Assembly: GCA_020633125.1 (NCBI GenBank)
Contig: JACKEH010000013.1
Coordinates: forward strand, 31,376 to 95,375
Length of the DNA: 64,000 nt
Source of the DNA: Sandaracinus sp.
GTDB lineage: Bacteria > Myxococcota_A > Polyangia > Polyangiales > Houyiibacteriaceae
Direction: 5' to 3'
In this document: one piece after another, positions 27,357-36,405 of the stretch
How positions within the stretch are numbered: position 1 is the stretch's first letter
Layout of the letters: each line of letters begins with the position of its first letter
Position numbers and translations under genes: made by a program
The notes under the pieces: generated by a model
Told to the model about the DNA's origin: nothing
The model's database searches: none
What the model saw: only the letters and a program-made list of their open reading frames with translations

Positions 27357-28370
27357 TCAGCGAGTGACTTCGCGGCAGCGCTGCACGAGCGACGCCGCCC
27401 ACACCCAGCCCGCGACGGGTTCGCGCAGACGCGCCCAGCTCCCACGTCGCTCTTCTTCGACGACGACGGTTCCGTCGGGAAGCGACGCGCTCACCGGTGC
27501 TCCAGGCGCGGGTCGCGAGCGAACGTTCAGCGCGCTGCGGTCGGAGACGACGCGCTCGCACCGAAACGCGATGCGCCCTTCGACCGCGGTCACACCGGAC
27601 TGCTCGCCGTAGGGCGTGACCACGACCCCCGTCTCGAGGTCGACCACGTCCAGACGCGCTTCGAACGCGGTGCCCCAATCGTTGATGCGCTCGTAGGTGA
27701 CGAGCGCGAGGTGGCGGTCGCCGTGCAAAGCCCACGTCTCCGGCATGCGCACGAGGTCGACGCGAACCTGACGACCTCCTTCCGACGTGATCTGCATCGA
27801 GGTCCGCCCGTCCTCGCGCGGCGTGCCCTGCACCACACGCAGGCGCGACTCGGCGGCAGCGGGCGGCGTGGGCAACGCGTCGCTCGTCGGGACCAAACGC
27901 CCCTCGCGTGTGATGCGCACCGACTCCGTGCGTTCGTCGTCTCCGCGGTTGCGAAAGACCTGCGCCTGGACCCGGAGCGCCTCGCCGTCGGGATCGATGC
28001 CCACCACCGTGCTGGCGTCCACGCCCCCACGCGGAAAGGTGCCGACCGTGCGCCCTCGGCCTCGGCCCGCCGTGTCGAGCACACGCATGCGCAGACGTCG
28101 TGGGAGGCAGTCGAGAACCGACTCGCCCTCGTCGGTGACGACCAGGAGCGTTTGGCGATCGGGAAAGAGCGCGAAGGCCAAGCCGGGCTCGCTCCATCGC
28201 CCCAGCACCTCCCCATCCGCGCGCACCCGCACGACCGACTGACGACTGACGAAGACGAAGCCGTCGTCGGTCGCTCCGACGTAGACGGGTACGTCCTGCG
28301 GCTCACAAGCCCGCGCGGGCGAGGCGAAGTGCGCGACGATCGAGAACGCAGCCAGCAACGAGAGACGCAT
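27357..28370 (-). CDS. Secreted protein with C-terminal SH3b domain (337 aa)
   Basis: Signal peptide MRLSLLAAFSIVAHFASPARA followed by a Cys. The main part is strand-rich with repeated blade-like segments (VYVGATDDGFVFVSRQSVV, LAFALFPDRQTLLVVTDE, HLALVTYERINDWGTAFEA) that suggest a small propeller. The C-terminal 60 residues form a bacterial SH3 domain: ALNVRSRPAPGAPVSASLPD, then WARLREPVAGWVWAASL. SH3b domains usually bind cell wall peptides. It converges with the kinase gene, 2 bp between the stops, and lies 55 bp ahead of the split lipoprotein gene upstream. Function unknown; a wall-sensing role is a guess. Confidence 0.82.
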   Translation of the reverse strand: MRLSLLAAFSIVAHFASPARACEPQDVPVYVGATDDGFVFVSRQSVVRVRADGEVLGRWSEPGLAFALFPDRQTLLVVTDEGESVLDCLPRRLRMRVLDTAGRGRGRTVGTFPRGGVDASTVVGIDPDGEALRVQAQVFRNRGDDERTESVRITREGRLVPTSDALPTPPAAAESRLRVVQGTPREDGRTSMQITSEGGRQVRVDLVRMPETWALHGDRHLALVTYERINDWGTAFEARLDVVDLETGVVVTPYGEQSGVTAVEGRIAFRCERVVSDRSALNVRSRPAPGAPVSASLPDGTVVVEEERRGSWARLREPVAGWVWAASLVQRCREVTR

Positions 28371-28425
28371 CCGCTCACGTTATCCGAGAGCACGTCCTCG
28401 CGCGTTCCCCGAGCCGGGACGTCGC

Positions 28426-29421
28426 TCAGATCCAGAGGATCAACCCGAGCGCTGGCGTGAGCACACGACCGCGGCGATCGATCTCGTGCTCCATCGCGGT
28501 ACCGGACATCTGCAGATCGAGGTCGGCCTGCACGCGTGCCCGCGCGATCGTGAGCTCGAACGCGACCCAGAAACGATTGCTGCCGACGGCGACACCGAGC
28601 TGTCCCGCGGTGAAGAGCGCGTGCCCTCGCGCGGTCACGGGCACCTCGGTCACGCACTCGCCGTCGACGCGTCGCGAGCAATAGTCGAAGCGCGCGTTCG
28701 CCCGCGACCACACGAGCTTGGGACCCGCCCACACGTGCACGTGCTGGCGGCTGTAGCCGACGACGAGCGGAATCGAGACGTCGAGGCGACGAAAGCTCCG
28801 TAGATCCACGCGCGAGGCGAATCGCTCGACGGGAAAGGCGCGAAACGATCCGTCGACGTTCAAGCCGATCGCGCCGTAGATGCCCGGCGAACGCCGCAGC
28901 CACTGGAAGCGGAGACCCGCGCCGGCCGAAGTCGAGCGCACCCGCGCGCCGAGCTCGAGACGTTTGGAGAGACCCGCCGACATCGCGAGCTGACCGTCTC
29001 CGGCGGGAGGCGCGAGCAACGCCGCGCCCGCGACCGCGGCGATCTCACGCAAGCGCGCGGCGCTCGGGTTGCCGCTACCACGAAGCTCTTCGAGCTCGTC
29101 GCGCACCTCCCCGGGCAGGCCGACGGGCGGTGTGACCTGCGCGGAGGTCGTCACGGAGACGTGCCCCGCGGGCGTGATCCGTGCGGGCTGCAAGCTCGTC
29201 AGCGAGGTGGAGCACCCCGCGAGAACGAGCACGGAGACAAGTACCCCCGGTCGCAAGTTCGTTCCGGGTATCCGCGGCCCTCGACCCAGATCTCGCTCGC
29301 CAACCTCCTCGAATAGGCTTCGGCCTGTCCTTCGTCGGTGCGGCAAACGACCTCCGCGCCGATCATCCACGGCAACCCGGAACGAACTTGCGACCGGGGG
29401 TACGAAGGCAGCGAAACGCAC
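28426..29421 (-). CDS. Outer-membrane-type lipoprotein whose signal peptide is split by a MITE-like element (331 codons)
   Basis: The mature part (from VLVSVLVLAGCSTSLTSLQP) has a lipobox LAGC, then about 240 residues of strand-rich sequence ending in GLILWI, likely a small outer-membrane barrel or lipid-bound protein. Upstream, the reading frame continues through a 159-bp net insertion to an ATG at 29421 coding MRFAAF. Joining MRFAAF to VLVSVLVLAGCSTS rebuilds a perfect lipoprotein signal, so the element landed in the signal peptide in frame. The current product would have about 53 foreign residues (PPVASSFRVAV…) before the hydrophobic core. Export may fail or use an internal start. The rest of the gene looks intact. 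Confidence 0.85.
   Translation of the reverse strand: MRFAAFVPPVASSFRVAVDDRRGGRLPHRRRTGRSLFEEVGERDLGRGPRIPGTNLRPGVLVSVLVLAGCSTSLTSLQPARITPAGHVSVTTSAQVTPPVGLPGEVRDELEELRGSGNPSAARLREIAAVAGAALLAPPAGDGQLAMSAGLSKRLELGARVRSTSAGAGLRFQWLRRSPGIYGAIGLNVDGSFRAFPVERFASRVDLRSFRRLDVSIPLVVGYSRQHVHVWAGPKLVWSRANARFDYCSRRVDGECVTEVPVTARGHALFTAGQLGVAVGSNRFWVAFELTIARARVQADLDLQMSGTAMEHEIDRRGRVLTPALGLILWI
29241..29403 (-). mobile_element. MITE-like element, copy A, with perfect 28-bp terminal inverted repeats
   Basis: The left end GTACCCCCGGTCGCAAGTTC (first 20 bases of 29241-29268) is the exact reverse complement of the right end (29376-29403). The outermost GTAC is probably a 4-bp target duplication, leaving a 155-bp element. 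It encodes no protein of its own. A second copy, inverted, lies at 54218-54373. Such short elements are moved in trans by a transposase that is not in this window. Confidence 0.93.
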
Positions 29422-29610
29422 GACGTGGCTCGCTCAGCGAGCGCCGTGCCATGTGCGATTTCCCTTCGCATTTCGCGGCCCGTCCGTCGAGGTCGCGCCA
29501 AGCGGGCTCGCTCGGTGGCACAAAGCGCGTCGTTCGACGTGGCTCCCACGACGTCGCCGCGAGAGGTCCGCGAGTCAGCGCAAGCGACCGCGCCCCTCGT
29601 TCGAGCCCGC

Positions 29611-30882
29611 TCAGCGTCGTCGACGCCGCGACACGAGCCAGAGCCCGACGAGCCAGGGCAAGAGACCACGCGCGTCGCCCGAGCTGCGGCAACCGCAACC
29701 TCCGACGGCGCGATCCACGCGGCCTTCGCGACGTCCCGCGTCGCGGGTCGCGCCGCCGTCGTCGTCGACGCTTCCGCCGTCTCGTGCCGGGCCACCGTCT
29801 TGCCCCGGGCAGAGGAGGTCTTCCCCGTCGCAGTCCTGGTCGACGCCGTCGCCGCAGGTCTCCGTCGCACCGGGGAAACGCGTCGCGTCCGCGTCGTCGC
29901 AATCGACGCTCGTGTTGTGTCCGTCGCCGTCGAGGTCGACCGGTGCGTCACGGCAGACGTCGTCTCCGTCGCGCATCTCGCAACCGTTGGCGCACGTCTC
30001 GCGGCTCACCTCGCCGCCCACGCAGCGTGCACGTCCGTCGCCGTCGCAGCGCCACTCGGCGTCGAGGCCGGCCGGGCAGGTCGGCGCGTCGGCGCACACG
30101 TCGTCGCTTCCGACCGGCATCGACACGCAGCCGCCCGGACACGCTTCCGTCATGACCATGCCGTCGACGCAGCGCGTGCGTTCGGTCGCGGCGGCGTTGC
30201 AGGTCCAGATCGGGAAGGTTCCCGCCGGACATGTCGGCGTCGGGTCGCCGCAGGTCGCGCCCGGCAAGCCGCGATGCGGTCCTTGCGAAGCCCAGCGGGA
30301 CGGGCTCGTGGGCGAGCACATGCCTTGAAAGGGATCGTACGCGCTCGACGAGCTCGTGCCGGGCGGGCGCACCTCGAAGTGCAGGTGCGCGCCGGTGCTG
30401 CAGCCGGAGCTCGCGATTTGCCCGACGACCTGGCCGCAACGAATCGTCTGGCCGGGCGACACCGCGATGCTGCCCATGCGCATGTGCGCGTAGACCACCT
30501 TCGTGTCGCCGTGGTTGACGACGACGTGGTTGCCGTAGCCGAAGCCGTACGCGGTGCCGCAGCGCGAATCGGTCGCCGCGTTGCAGGTGCCACATCGATC
30601 GAAGTGTCCGTCCTGCGTGCTCTCGACGGTTCCGTCCGCGGCCGCGACGACGTCGTAGCCCGTGTCGATCGCGCCGTTGCCGCCGCGAAGGCTGAAGTCG
30701 CTGCCGCGATGTCCGTCGTAGGAGCTCGTCGCGCAGTTCCAGTCCTGCGAGCCCGCCGCGCCGCCGTTCTGATCGAAGTAGTACCAACCTGCGATGCAAT
30801 CGCTGCAGGCGGTCGGTCGGCTGAGTTGCGCGTTCGCGGCCGAAGCGACGAACGCGAGTGTGAGTACGACGACGGATCTCAC
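29611..30882 (-). CDS. Secreted M23 peptidase with MopE-like metal-binding repeat and MYXO-CTERM-like tail (423 aa)
   Basis: GTG start at 30882 (GTGA overlap with the upstream gene) gives a signal peptide (VVVLTLAFVASAANA). The M23 (LytM) zinc peptidase domain shows SYDGHRGSDFSLRG (H and D ligands), then VVYAHM and GAHLHFEVRPPG, the HxH site, so it should cut peptidoglycan cross-bridges. A Cys-rich region follows, then a putative metal-binding repeat (DLDGDGHNTSVDCDDADATR, CGDGVDQDCDGEDLLC). The tail GGCGCRSSGDARGLLPWLVG ending in RRRRR resembles a MYXO-CTERM sorting signal (Gly-Cys-Gly-Cys, hydrophobic helix, Arg cluster), indicating anchoring to the outside of the cell. Likely role is wall remodelling or predation. 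Confidence 0.92.
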   Translation of the reverse strand: MRSVVVLTLAFVASAANAQLSRPTACSDCIAGWYYFDQNGGAAGSQDWNCATSSYDGHRGSDFSLRGGNGAIDTGYDVVAAADGTVESTQDGHFDRCGTCNAATDSRCGTAYGFGYGNHVVVNHGDTKVVYAHMRMGSIAVSPGQTIRCGQVVGQIASSGCSTGAHLHFEVRPPGTSSSSAYDPFQGMCSPTSPSRWASQGPHRGLPGATCGDPTPTCPAGTFPIWTCNAAATERTRCVDGMVMTEACPGGCVSMPVGSDDVCADAPTCPAGLDAEWRCDGDGRARCVGGEVSRETCANGCEMRDGDDVCRDAPVDLDGDGHNTSVDCDDADATRFPGATETCGDGVDQDCDGEDLLCPGQDGGPARDGGSVDDDGGATRDAGRREGRVDRAVGGCGCRSSGDARGLLPWLVGLWLVSRRRRR

Positions 30883-31574
30883 GGCCGCCTCCACGTCACG
30901 ACGTGCGTGCGACCGGCGTCGTCTTCCCACGCCGCCTCGCCGCCTTCGAAACGAAGCGCGCCGCTCGGCAGCGGCTGCCACTGATCGGGCGGCGACCCGA
31001 CGCGCGCGTCGCAGTTGGTCAGACAGCGTCGCCCTTCGTCGTCGAAGGCGTGAAGCCCGGCGACGCCTCCGTTGACCGAGCCCACGCCGATCACGGTGCG
31101 CCCGTCGGGCGCGAAACGAAGCCCGCCGAGCGCGTAGAGCGTCCGGTCGAGCACGAGGTCGCGACCGTCGGCGATCCGGTGCAGCACGCTCGCCGTGCCC
31201 TGCGGCCCCTCGTCGACGACCACGAAGGCGAGCGCGTCGGCGGTGACCGCGGGCGCGTCGAGCACCTCGCGCGCGAGCTCGATGCGACGGGTCGGGTCGC
31301 CGTCCACGAAGCGAAAGAGGACACGCTCCGGGGTACGAAGCACGACGTCGGCGCCTTGCTCGAACGCCTCGTGCGCGGCCGGCAAGCCCGCGGGCCCACC
31401 CCGTTCCCACGCGTAGAGGCGCACCGGCGCGCCATCGCCCGCGCTCGGCGCCGTGAACAAGGTCGCGCTCACGACGAGCCGACCACGATCCACCAACTCG
31501 CTCTGCTCCGACGCCGCCTCGGGCGCGGTACACGCCAACGAGAGGAGCACGCCGAACACCCGAAGCCCCCGCAT
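30879..31574 (-). CDS. Secreted/lipoprotein of unknown function (231 aa)
   Basis: The N-terminus MRGLRVFGVLLSLACTAPEA is a signal sequence with a lipobox-like SLAC. The mature protein is a strand-rich repeat protein with LRFAPDGRTVIGVGSVNGGV and TLYALGGLRF, reminiscent of a beta-propeller fragment (WD40-like PD40 repeats). I recognise no family. It is coupled to the M23 peptidase gene (GTGA), so the two are one operon and may be secreted together. The divergent TSP3 gene starts 130 bp away, so that gap must hold both promoters. Confidence 0.72.
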   Translation of the reverse strand: MRGLRVFGVLLSLACTAPEAASEQSELVDRGRLVVSATLFTAPSAGDGAPVRLYAWERGGPAGLPAAHEAFEQGADVVLRTPERVLFRFVDGDPTRRIELAREVLDAPAVTADALAFVVVDEGPQGTASVLHRIADGRDLVLDRTLYALGGLRFAPDGRTVIGVGSVNGGVAGLHAFDDEGRRCLTNCDARVGSPPDQWQPLPSGALRFEGGEAAWEDDAGRTHVVTWRRP

Positions 31575-31703
31575 GAGGCGAAGAATATTCGCTTCCGGTC
31601 CCCGACGCGAAGCCCTCCGGCACGTTCGTCCCGACGCGCCGGGTGCCAAGCGCCGGAAACGACGGACTTTGTTTGGCTTCGTGCGCGCTGTAGGGTTCGC
31701 GCG

Positions 31704-32828
31704 ATGCGCACGTCTTGGCTCGGGGTTTTGCTGCTCACGTCGCTCGCGTTGCCCGCAGCAGCGCAGCCCACGGACGCCGACGCCGACGGCATCGTCGACG
31801 CCGACGAGCGCGACGCGGAGGGCATGCCGGTCGACACCGACGGCGACGGCACGAACGACGAGGACGACCTCGACTCCGACGACGACGGCATCCCCGACGA
31901 GGTCGAAGCGGGCGACGACGATCCCGCGACCCCCCCGATCGACACCGACGATCCGGCCGAGCGCCGCAGCCCGAACTTTCGGGACGAAGACTCGGACGGC
32001 GACGGCATCGGCGACGCGTTCGAGGCCGGCGACGATCCGACCGCGCCAGTCGACTCCGACGCCGACGGCACGCCCGACTACCTCGACCTCGACTCCGACG
32101 ACGACGGCCTTCCCGACGCCGTCGAAGGCGGCGTGTCGCGACCCGACCGCGCGCCCCACGACACCGACGGCGACGGCACGCCCGACTACCTCGACCTCGA
32201 CTCCGACGACGACGGCGAGCCCGACGAGGACACGATCCTCGCGAACGGCACCCTTCGCGACACCGACGGCGACCGCGTTCCGGACGCGCTCTCGCTCGAC
32301 GACGACGGCGACGGCATCCCCGACGTGGAGGAGATCGAACCGCGCGACGCCGACGGCGAGCCGGCGGACAGCGACCGCGACGGCACCCCCGACGTGCGCG
32401 ACACCGACTCCGACGGTGACGGCGTCGGCGACCGCATCGAAGGCCGTGGGGACCTGGACCGCGACGGGCTCGCAGACTTCCGGGATCCCGACGCCGACGG
32501 CGATGGAATCGTGGACGGCCTGGACGTCTGCCCACGGGTCGCGGACCGCGCACAGCGCGACACGGACGGTGACGGAGTCGGCGACGCGTGCACCGACGAC
32601 CGCGACGGCGACGGCGTGCTCGACGCCGACGACAACTGCCCCGGCCGCGCGAACGCCGACCAACGCGACGACGACGGCGACGGCATCGGCGACGTCTGCA
32701 CCTTCGAGCCGCGCATTCCGGGCCCGCCCGGGCTCGCGGGCGGCGGCACGTGCAACGCTGGCGGTGGCATGACGGGCGCGTGGCTCGGGGTGCTCTGGCT
32801 CGCACGTCGTCGGCGTCGGACGCGCTGA
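31704..32828 (+). CDS. Thrombospondin type 3 repeat protein with MYXO-CTERM-like tail (374 aa)
   Basis: Signal peptide MRTSWLGVLLLTSLALPAAA, then almost wholly TSP3-type calcium-binding repeats: DADGIVDADERD, DTDGDGTNDEDDLDSDDDG and so on, over ten acidic D-x-D-x-D-G loops up to residue 330. The end GGGTCNAGGGMTGAWLGVLW with RRRRRTR resembles MYXO-CTERM (Gly/Cys, hydrophobic, Arg cluster), so it should be anchored at the cell surface as a rigid calcium-stiffened stalk. The region is strongly acidic and its codon use (GAC repeats) makes it look repetitive in DNA, but it is a real repeat protein. Confidence 0.9.
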   Translation: MRTSWLGVLLLTSLALPAAAQPTDADADGIVDADERDAEGMPVDTDGDGTNDEDDLDSDDDGIPDEVEAGDDDPATPPIDTDDPAERRSPNFRDEDSDGDGIGDAFEAGDDPTAPVDSDADGTPDYLDLDSDDDGLPDAVEGGVSRPDRAPHDTDGDGTPDYLDLDSDDDGEPDEDTILANGTLRDTDGDRVPDALSLDDDGDGIPDVEEIEPRDADGEPADSDRDGTPDVRDTDSDGDGVGDRIEGRGDLDRDGLADFRDPDADGDGIVDGLDVCPRVADRAQRDTDGDGVGDACTDDRDGDGVLDADDNCPGRANADQRDDDGDGIGDVCTFEPRIPGPPGLAGGGTCNAGGGMTGAWLGVLWLARRRRRTR

Positions 32829-32927
32829 GCTCGAGACGCCTCTCGCACGCACGACGTCGGCTCGACGTCTCTCGCTCACGCGGCGGCGTCGCGCGGGCGG
32901 AGCTCGTCCGTCGCGCGGGGAACCACG

Positions 32928-33338
32928 TCAGCTCGGCGCGCGCATCGACCAGCCACGAAATCGCGTCGGCCCGGGCCCCGGGTCGAGCACACGTTTCGCG
33001 CGCGCGTAGATGCGAAAGAACGCCTCGATCGCGCGCACGTCGCGCGGTCGAAGGATCTCGCCCACGACGAGCTTCGGATCGGCGACCCCGTGATCGACGA
33101 AGTCGAGCACACCGAGCACGCGACCCCGAACCCTCGAGCCGCGCGGCTGCCTCGGCCCGAGCACCAGCGCGTCGAGCGGGTCGCCGTCGTCCGCGAGCGT
33201 GTCGGGCACCGAGCCGTAGTTGAAGAGCGTCGGCAAGGGCGAGACGAAATGCACGCGCCCGTCAGGCCGCCGCTTCACGAAGGAGAAGCGCGGCACCTCG
33301 AGGACGACTTCGATCTCGGAACCGAGCGCGGGGAGCAC
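32928..33338 (-). CDS. Inorganic pyrophosphatase-like protein, 5' end next to repeats (about 136 aa)
   Basis: Family I soluble pyrophosphatase signatures: EIEVVLEVPRFSFVKRRPDG, TLFNYGSVPDTLADDGDPLD (the active-site D-x-x-D region) and VLGVLDFVDHGVADPKLVVGE. It is shorter than usual (about 175 aa), because the chosen start, GTG at 33338, falls inside what is probably the conserved N-terminal H-D block. HDTRVLPALG is seen just ahead in the same frame, so the true start may be further up, in the hexamer-repeat DNA at 33370-33870 that is open in this frame. The catalytic residues seem retained. Whether it is active or a trimmed paralogue cannot be judged here. Confidence 0.78.
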   Translation of the reverse strand: MLPALGSEIEVVLEVPRFSFVKRRPDGRVHFVSPLPTLFNYGSVPDTLADDGDPLDALVLGPRQPRGSRVRGRVLGVLDFVDHGVADPKLVVGEILRPRDVRAIEAFFRIYARAKRVLDPGPGPTRFRGWSMRAPS

Positions 33339-33359
33339 GCGGGTGTCGTGGCAGTGATG

Positions 33360-33750
<391 letters not shown>

Positions 33751-33899
33751 AGACGCGACCGGAGACGCAGACGCAGCATTCGCCAGCAGGCGCCTGCGAG
33801 GCGCCTCGGCACCGCGGCGCGTCGGAACGCGCGCTGCCGCGTCTGCCGCGTCGGCGAGGCGCGAGGCACGCCGCGCGATGTGCAGCGCCGACTTGGCCG

Positions 33900-34237
33900 T
33901 CACCGCTTGTGAAGGAGCCGCCAGCAGGCACCGGCGATTCGGTCGGCGAGGACGTACGCGCGCTCCGCGTCGGCCGCGTCGTGCCAGCTGCGCGCTCGCA
34001 GCGCGCCGTCGAGGTCTTGCGCGGAGCCGAAGGCGGATCGGATCCGCTGTCGGCGGTTCCCAGCGTCGTGGCCGGTGGATTCCGCGAGGTGAGCCGACTG
34101 ACTGAGCGGCACGTCGCAGTTGGTCGGCGAGCGCCGGTCGCGCTTTCGCGTACCACGCCGGGCAACGCGGCGATGAGGTCGTACGAGAGGTCGAGGGCTT
34201 GGAAGGTCGGGATGGGCTGGCTCATGCAGCGCCTCAC
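33900..34237 (-). pseudogene. Four-helix-bundle (S23/IVP-like) protein, decayed
   Basis: Starts MSQPIPTFQALDLSYDLIAA at 34237 (ATG), which fits the N-terminus of the S23/IVP four-helix-bundle family. It then breaks into other frames: RKRDRR, LADQLRRAAQSVGS and finally ESTGHDAGNRRQRIRSAFGS … DRIAGACWRLLHKR to 33900. At least three frame changes in 340 bp are needed. The family is best known from 23S rRNA intervening sequences and as the relative of the Avd accessory protein in diversity-generating retroelements; no reverse transcriptase or template repeat is nearby, so only the family is claimed. Confidence 0.72.
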
Positions 34238-34331
34238 GCAAGAGAGGCGTGACAGCCGGCACGCGGTCGAGCGTCACCCGTGAAGGCTGGCGCGACTGTC
34301 TTGCACCAGAGCGCATGAGCCAGTCCATCCC
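34209..34331. repeat. 19-bp inverted repeat around the four-helix start
   Basis: GGGATGGGCTGGCTCATGC at 34209-34227, covering the start codon of the four-helix pseudogene, is repeated inverted as GCATGAGCCAGTCCATCCC at 34313-34331 with one mismatch, leaving 85 bp between. The arms could form a long stem in DNA or RNA. Confidence 0.8.
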
Positions 34332-34469
34332 GGCCTGGAAAGCCCGCCCCCAAAGCAGCCCCTTGGATGCCAGCACCCCCACTTCTCCAACTCGACGAAG
34401 CAGGGCGCCCACCGCGAAAGAAGAACCCGAGCGCGAAGCGCGAGGCGTGTCCCACCGACGAGCGCGAAG

Positions 34470-34692
34470 CGCGAGGTCACCGCCACCGACACCGTCACCG
34501 ACACCGTCACCGACACCGTCACCGACACCGTCACCGACACCGTCACCGTCACCGACACCGACACCGCCACCGCCACCGTCACCGTCACCGACACCGACAC
34601 CGCCACCGCCACCGACACCGACTCCGCCACCGACTCCGTCTCCGTCTCCGCCTCCGCCTCCGCCTCCGACTCCGACACCAACATCGCCACCG
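34470..34692. repeat. CACCGACACCGT-type microsatellite tract
   Basis: Tandem hexamer/dodecamer units CACCGA, CACCGT, CACCGC and, at the right end, CTCCGC/CTCCGA. It sits 115 bp upstream of the acyl-CoA ligase start, so it may affect expression of that gene. The 34238-34805 gap as a whole contains this tract, a GCGCGAAGCGCG-type motif (34430-34480) and the inverted repeat above; no other gene seen. Confidence 0.9.
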
Positions 34693-34805
34693 ACTGCAAG
34701 CTCCCCCCTCCCCCCACCGTGGTAGCGTCCCCCGGCCGCGCAGGGTGTCGCGGCCCGTCGCGAGGGGCGCGGCGGCATCGCGCGTGCTGCGCGGAGGGGT
34801 TCGAG

Positions 34806-36332
34806 ATGACGCTCAATTTGGCGACGCTCTTGCGAGAGACTGCGGCCACCGATCCGTCACGTCCGGCGATCGTGCTCGGCGACGTGACGCTCTCGTACGC
34901 GATGCTTCACGGCATGGCGCAACGCTTCGGCGGCGGGCTCGCCAAGCTCGGCATCCATCGCGGCCAACACGTCGCCTTGATGCTGCCGAACGTGCCGCAC
35001 TTCACGATCGCCTACTTCGGCGCCCACTACGCGGCCGCGCCGGTGGTTCCCCTGAACGTGCTGCTCACGGCCGACGAGATCGCCTACCACCTCGAAGACT
35101 CCGATTCCGTCGCGCTCGTGGTCTGGGAAGGCTTCTACGAGCAGGCGCGCAAGGCCTTCGACCGCGTCGGCACCTGCAAGCACCTCATCGTCGCCAAGGC
35201 GGACCGCGCCGACGTCACCGCCCCCGAAGGCGCGGTCTCGATGACCGCGCTGATCGGCGGCGCCGAGCCGATCACGGATCTGCCGCCCACGATGCCCGAC
35301 GACACCGCGGTCATCCTCTACACCTCGGGCACCACCGGCCGGCCGAAGGGCGCCGAGCTCACGCACTTCAACCTCTTCTACAACGCCGACTACATGTCGA
35401 ACCGCCTGCTCGGTGGTTCCCGAAACGTGGCGTTGGTTTGCCTGCCGCTCTTCCACAGCTTCGGGCAGACCGTCATGCAGAACGGCACGCTGCGCGCGGG
35501 CGGCACCATGGTGCTGATGCCGCGCTTCGATCCGGAAGGCGCGCTCGGCCTCATCGCGAAACACCGCGTCACGCTCTTCGCCGGCGTACCCACGATGTAC
35601 TTCGCGCTGCTGCACTACCCCGAGTCGTCGAAGTTCGACACGTCGTGTCTCGAGAAGTGCGTCAGCGGCGGCTCCGCGATGCCGGTCGAGGTCATGCGCG
35701 CGTTCGACGAGAAGTTCTCCGTGAACGTGCTCGAGGGCTACGGCCTCTCCGAGACCTCGCCCGTCGCGAGCTTCAACCGCATGGACCGCCCGAAGAAGGC
35801 GGGCAGCATCGGCTTGCCGATCGAAGGCGTCGAGTTCCGCCTCGAAGACGCCGAAGGCAAGGTGGTGACCGAGACGGGCGTGCCCGGCGAGATCTGCATC
35901 AAGGGGCACAACGTGATGAAGGGCTACTACAAGCGGCCCGAGGTCAACGCGACCTCCATCGTCGACGGTTGGTTCCACAGCGGCGACGTGGGCACGCGCG
36001 ACGACGACGGCTTCTACTTCATCGTCGACCGCAAGAAGGACATGATCATTCGCGGCGGCTTCAACGTGTACCCGCGCGAGATCGAAGAGGTCCTCTACGC
36101 GCACCCCGCGATCGGCGAGGCCGCCGTGATCGGCATCCCGCACGAGTCGCACGGCGAAGAGGTGAAGGCCATCGTCGCCTTCAAGCCCGGCCAGAGCGCG
36201 ACGCCCGAAGACATCATCGCGTACTGCAAGGAGCACCTCGCGGCGTACAAATACCCGCGCCAGGTCGAGATTCGCGACGCGTTGCCCAAGGGTCCCACGG
36301 GCAAGATTCTCAAGCGCGAGCTTCGGGACTGA
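34806..36332 (+). CDS. Long-chain acyl-CoA synthetase / AMP-dependent ligase (508 aa)
   Basis: ANL-superfamily ligase. ATP loop YTSGTTGRPKGAELTH, the GYGLSETSPVASFNR motif, WFHSGDVGTRDDDGFYF with the ATP-ribose Asp, DRKKDMIIRGGFNVYPREIE hinge, and the C-terminal lysine motif PTGKILKREL are all present. It would activate a fatty or aromatic acid to its acyl-CoA with ATP. Start ATG at 34806 is the family-typical MTLNLATLLRETA; the frame is open 29 codons upstream but only through repeat sequence. Upstream is a microsatellite rather than a clear promoter. It ends in a convergent hairpin with the peptidase gene. Related neighbouring lipid genes (SCP2, CoA transferase) are 6 kb away. Confidence 0.93.
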   Translation: MTLNLATLLRETAATDPSRPAIVLGDVTLSYAMLHGMAQRFGGGLAKLGIHRGQHVALMLPNVPHFTIAYFGAHYAAAPVVPLNVLLTADEIAYHLEDSDSVALVVWEGFYEQARKAFDRVGTCKHLIVAKADRADVTAPEGAVSMTALIGGAEPITDLPPTMPDDTAVILYTSGTTGRPKGAELTHFNLFYNADYMSNRLLGGSRNVALVCLPLFHSFGQTVMQNGTLRAGGTMVLMPRFDPEGALGLIAKHRVTLFAGVPTMYFALLHYPESSKFDTSCLEKCVSGGSAMPVEVMRAFDEKFSVNVLEGYGLSETSPVASFNRMDRPKKAGSIGLPIEGVEFRLEDAEGKVVTETGVPGEICIKGHNVMKGYYKRPEVNATSIVDGWFHSGDVGTRDDDGFYFIVDRKKDMIIRGGFNVYPREIEEVLYAHPAIGEAAVIGIPHESHGEEVKAIVAFKPGQSATPEDIIAYCKEHLAAYKYPRQVEIRDALPKGPTGKILKRELRD

Positions 36333-36351
36333 TCCATCCACGAAGCGAAGA

Positions 36352-36381
36352 AAGGGGTGGCCTCGTGCGAGGTCACCCCTT
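36352..36381. terminator. Bidirectional hairpin terminator
   Basis: AAGGGGTGGCCTC-GTGC-GAGGTCACCCCTT, a stem of about 13 bp with one mismatch, between the convergent stops at 36332 and 36406. T-runs are weak, so strength is uncertain. Confidence 0.65.
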
Positions 36382-36405
36382 CTCCGTGCGCGTCACCGAA
36401 GCGCC

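Noticed and set aside
33900..34331. A diversity-generating retroelement (Avd-like gene)
   Set aside because: Only a four-helix pseudogene is present; no reverse transcriptase, no template/variable repeat pair.
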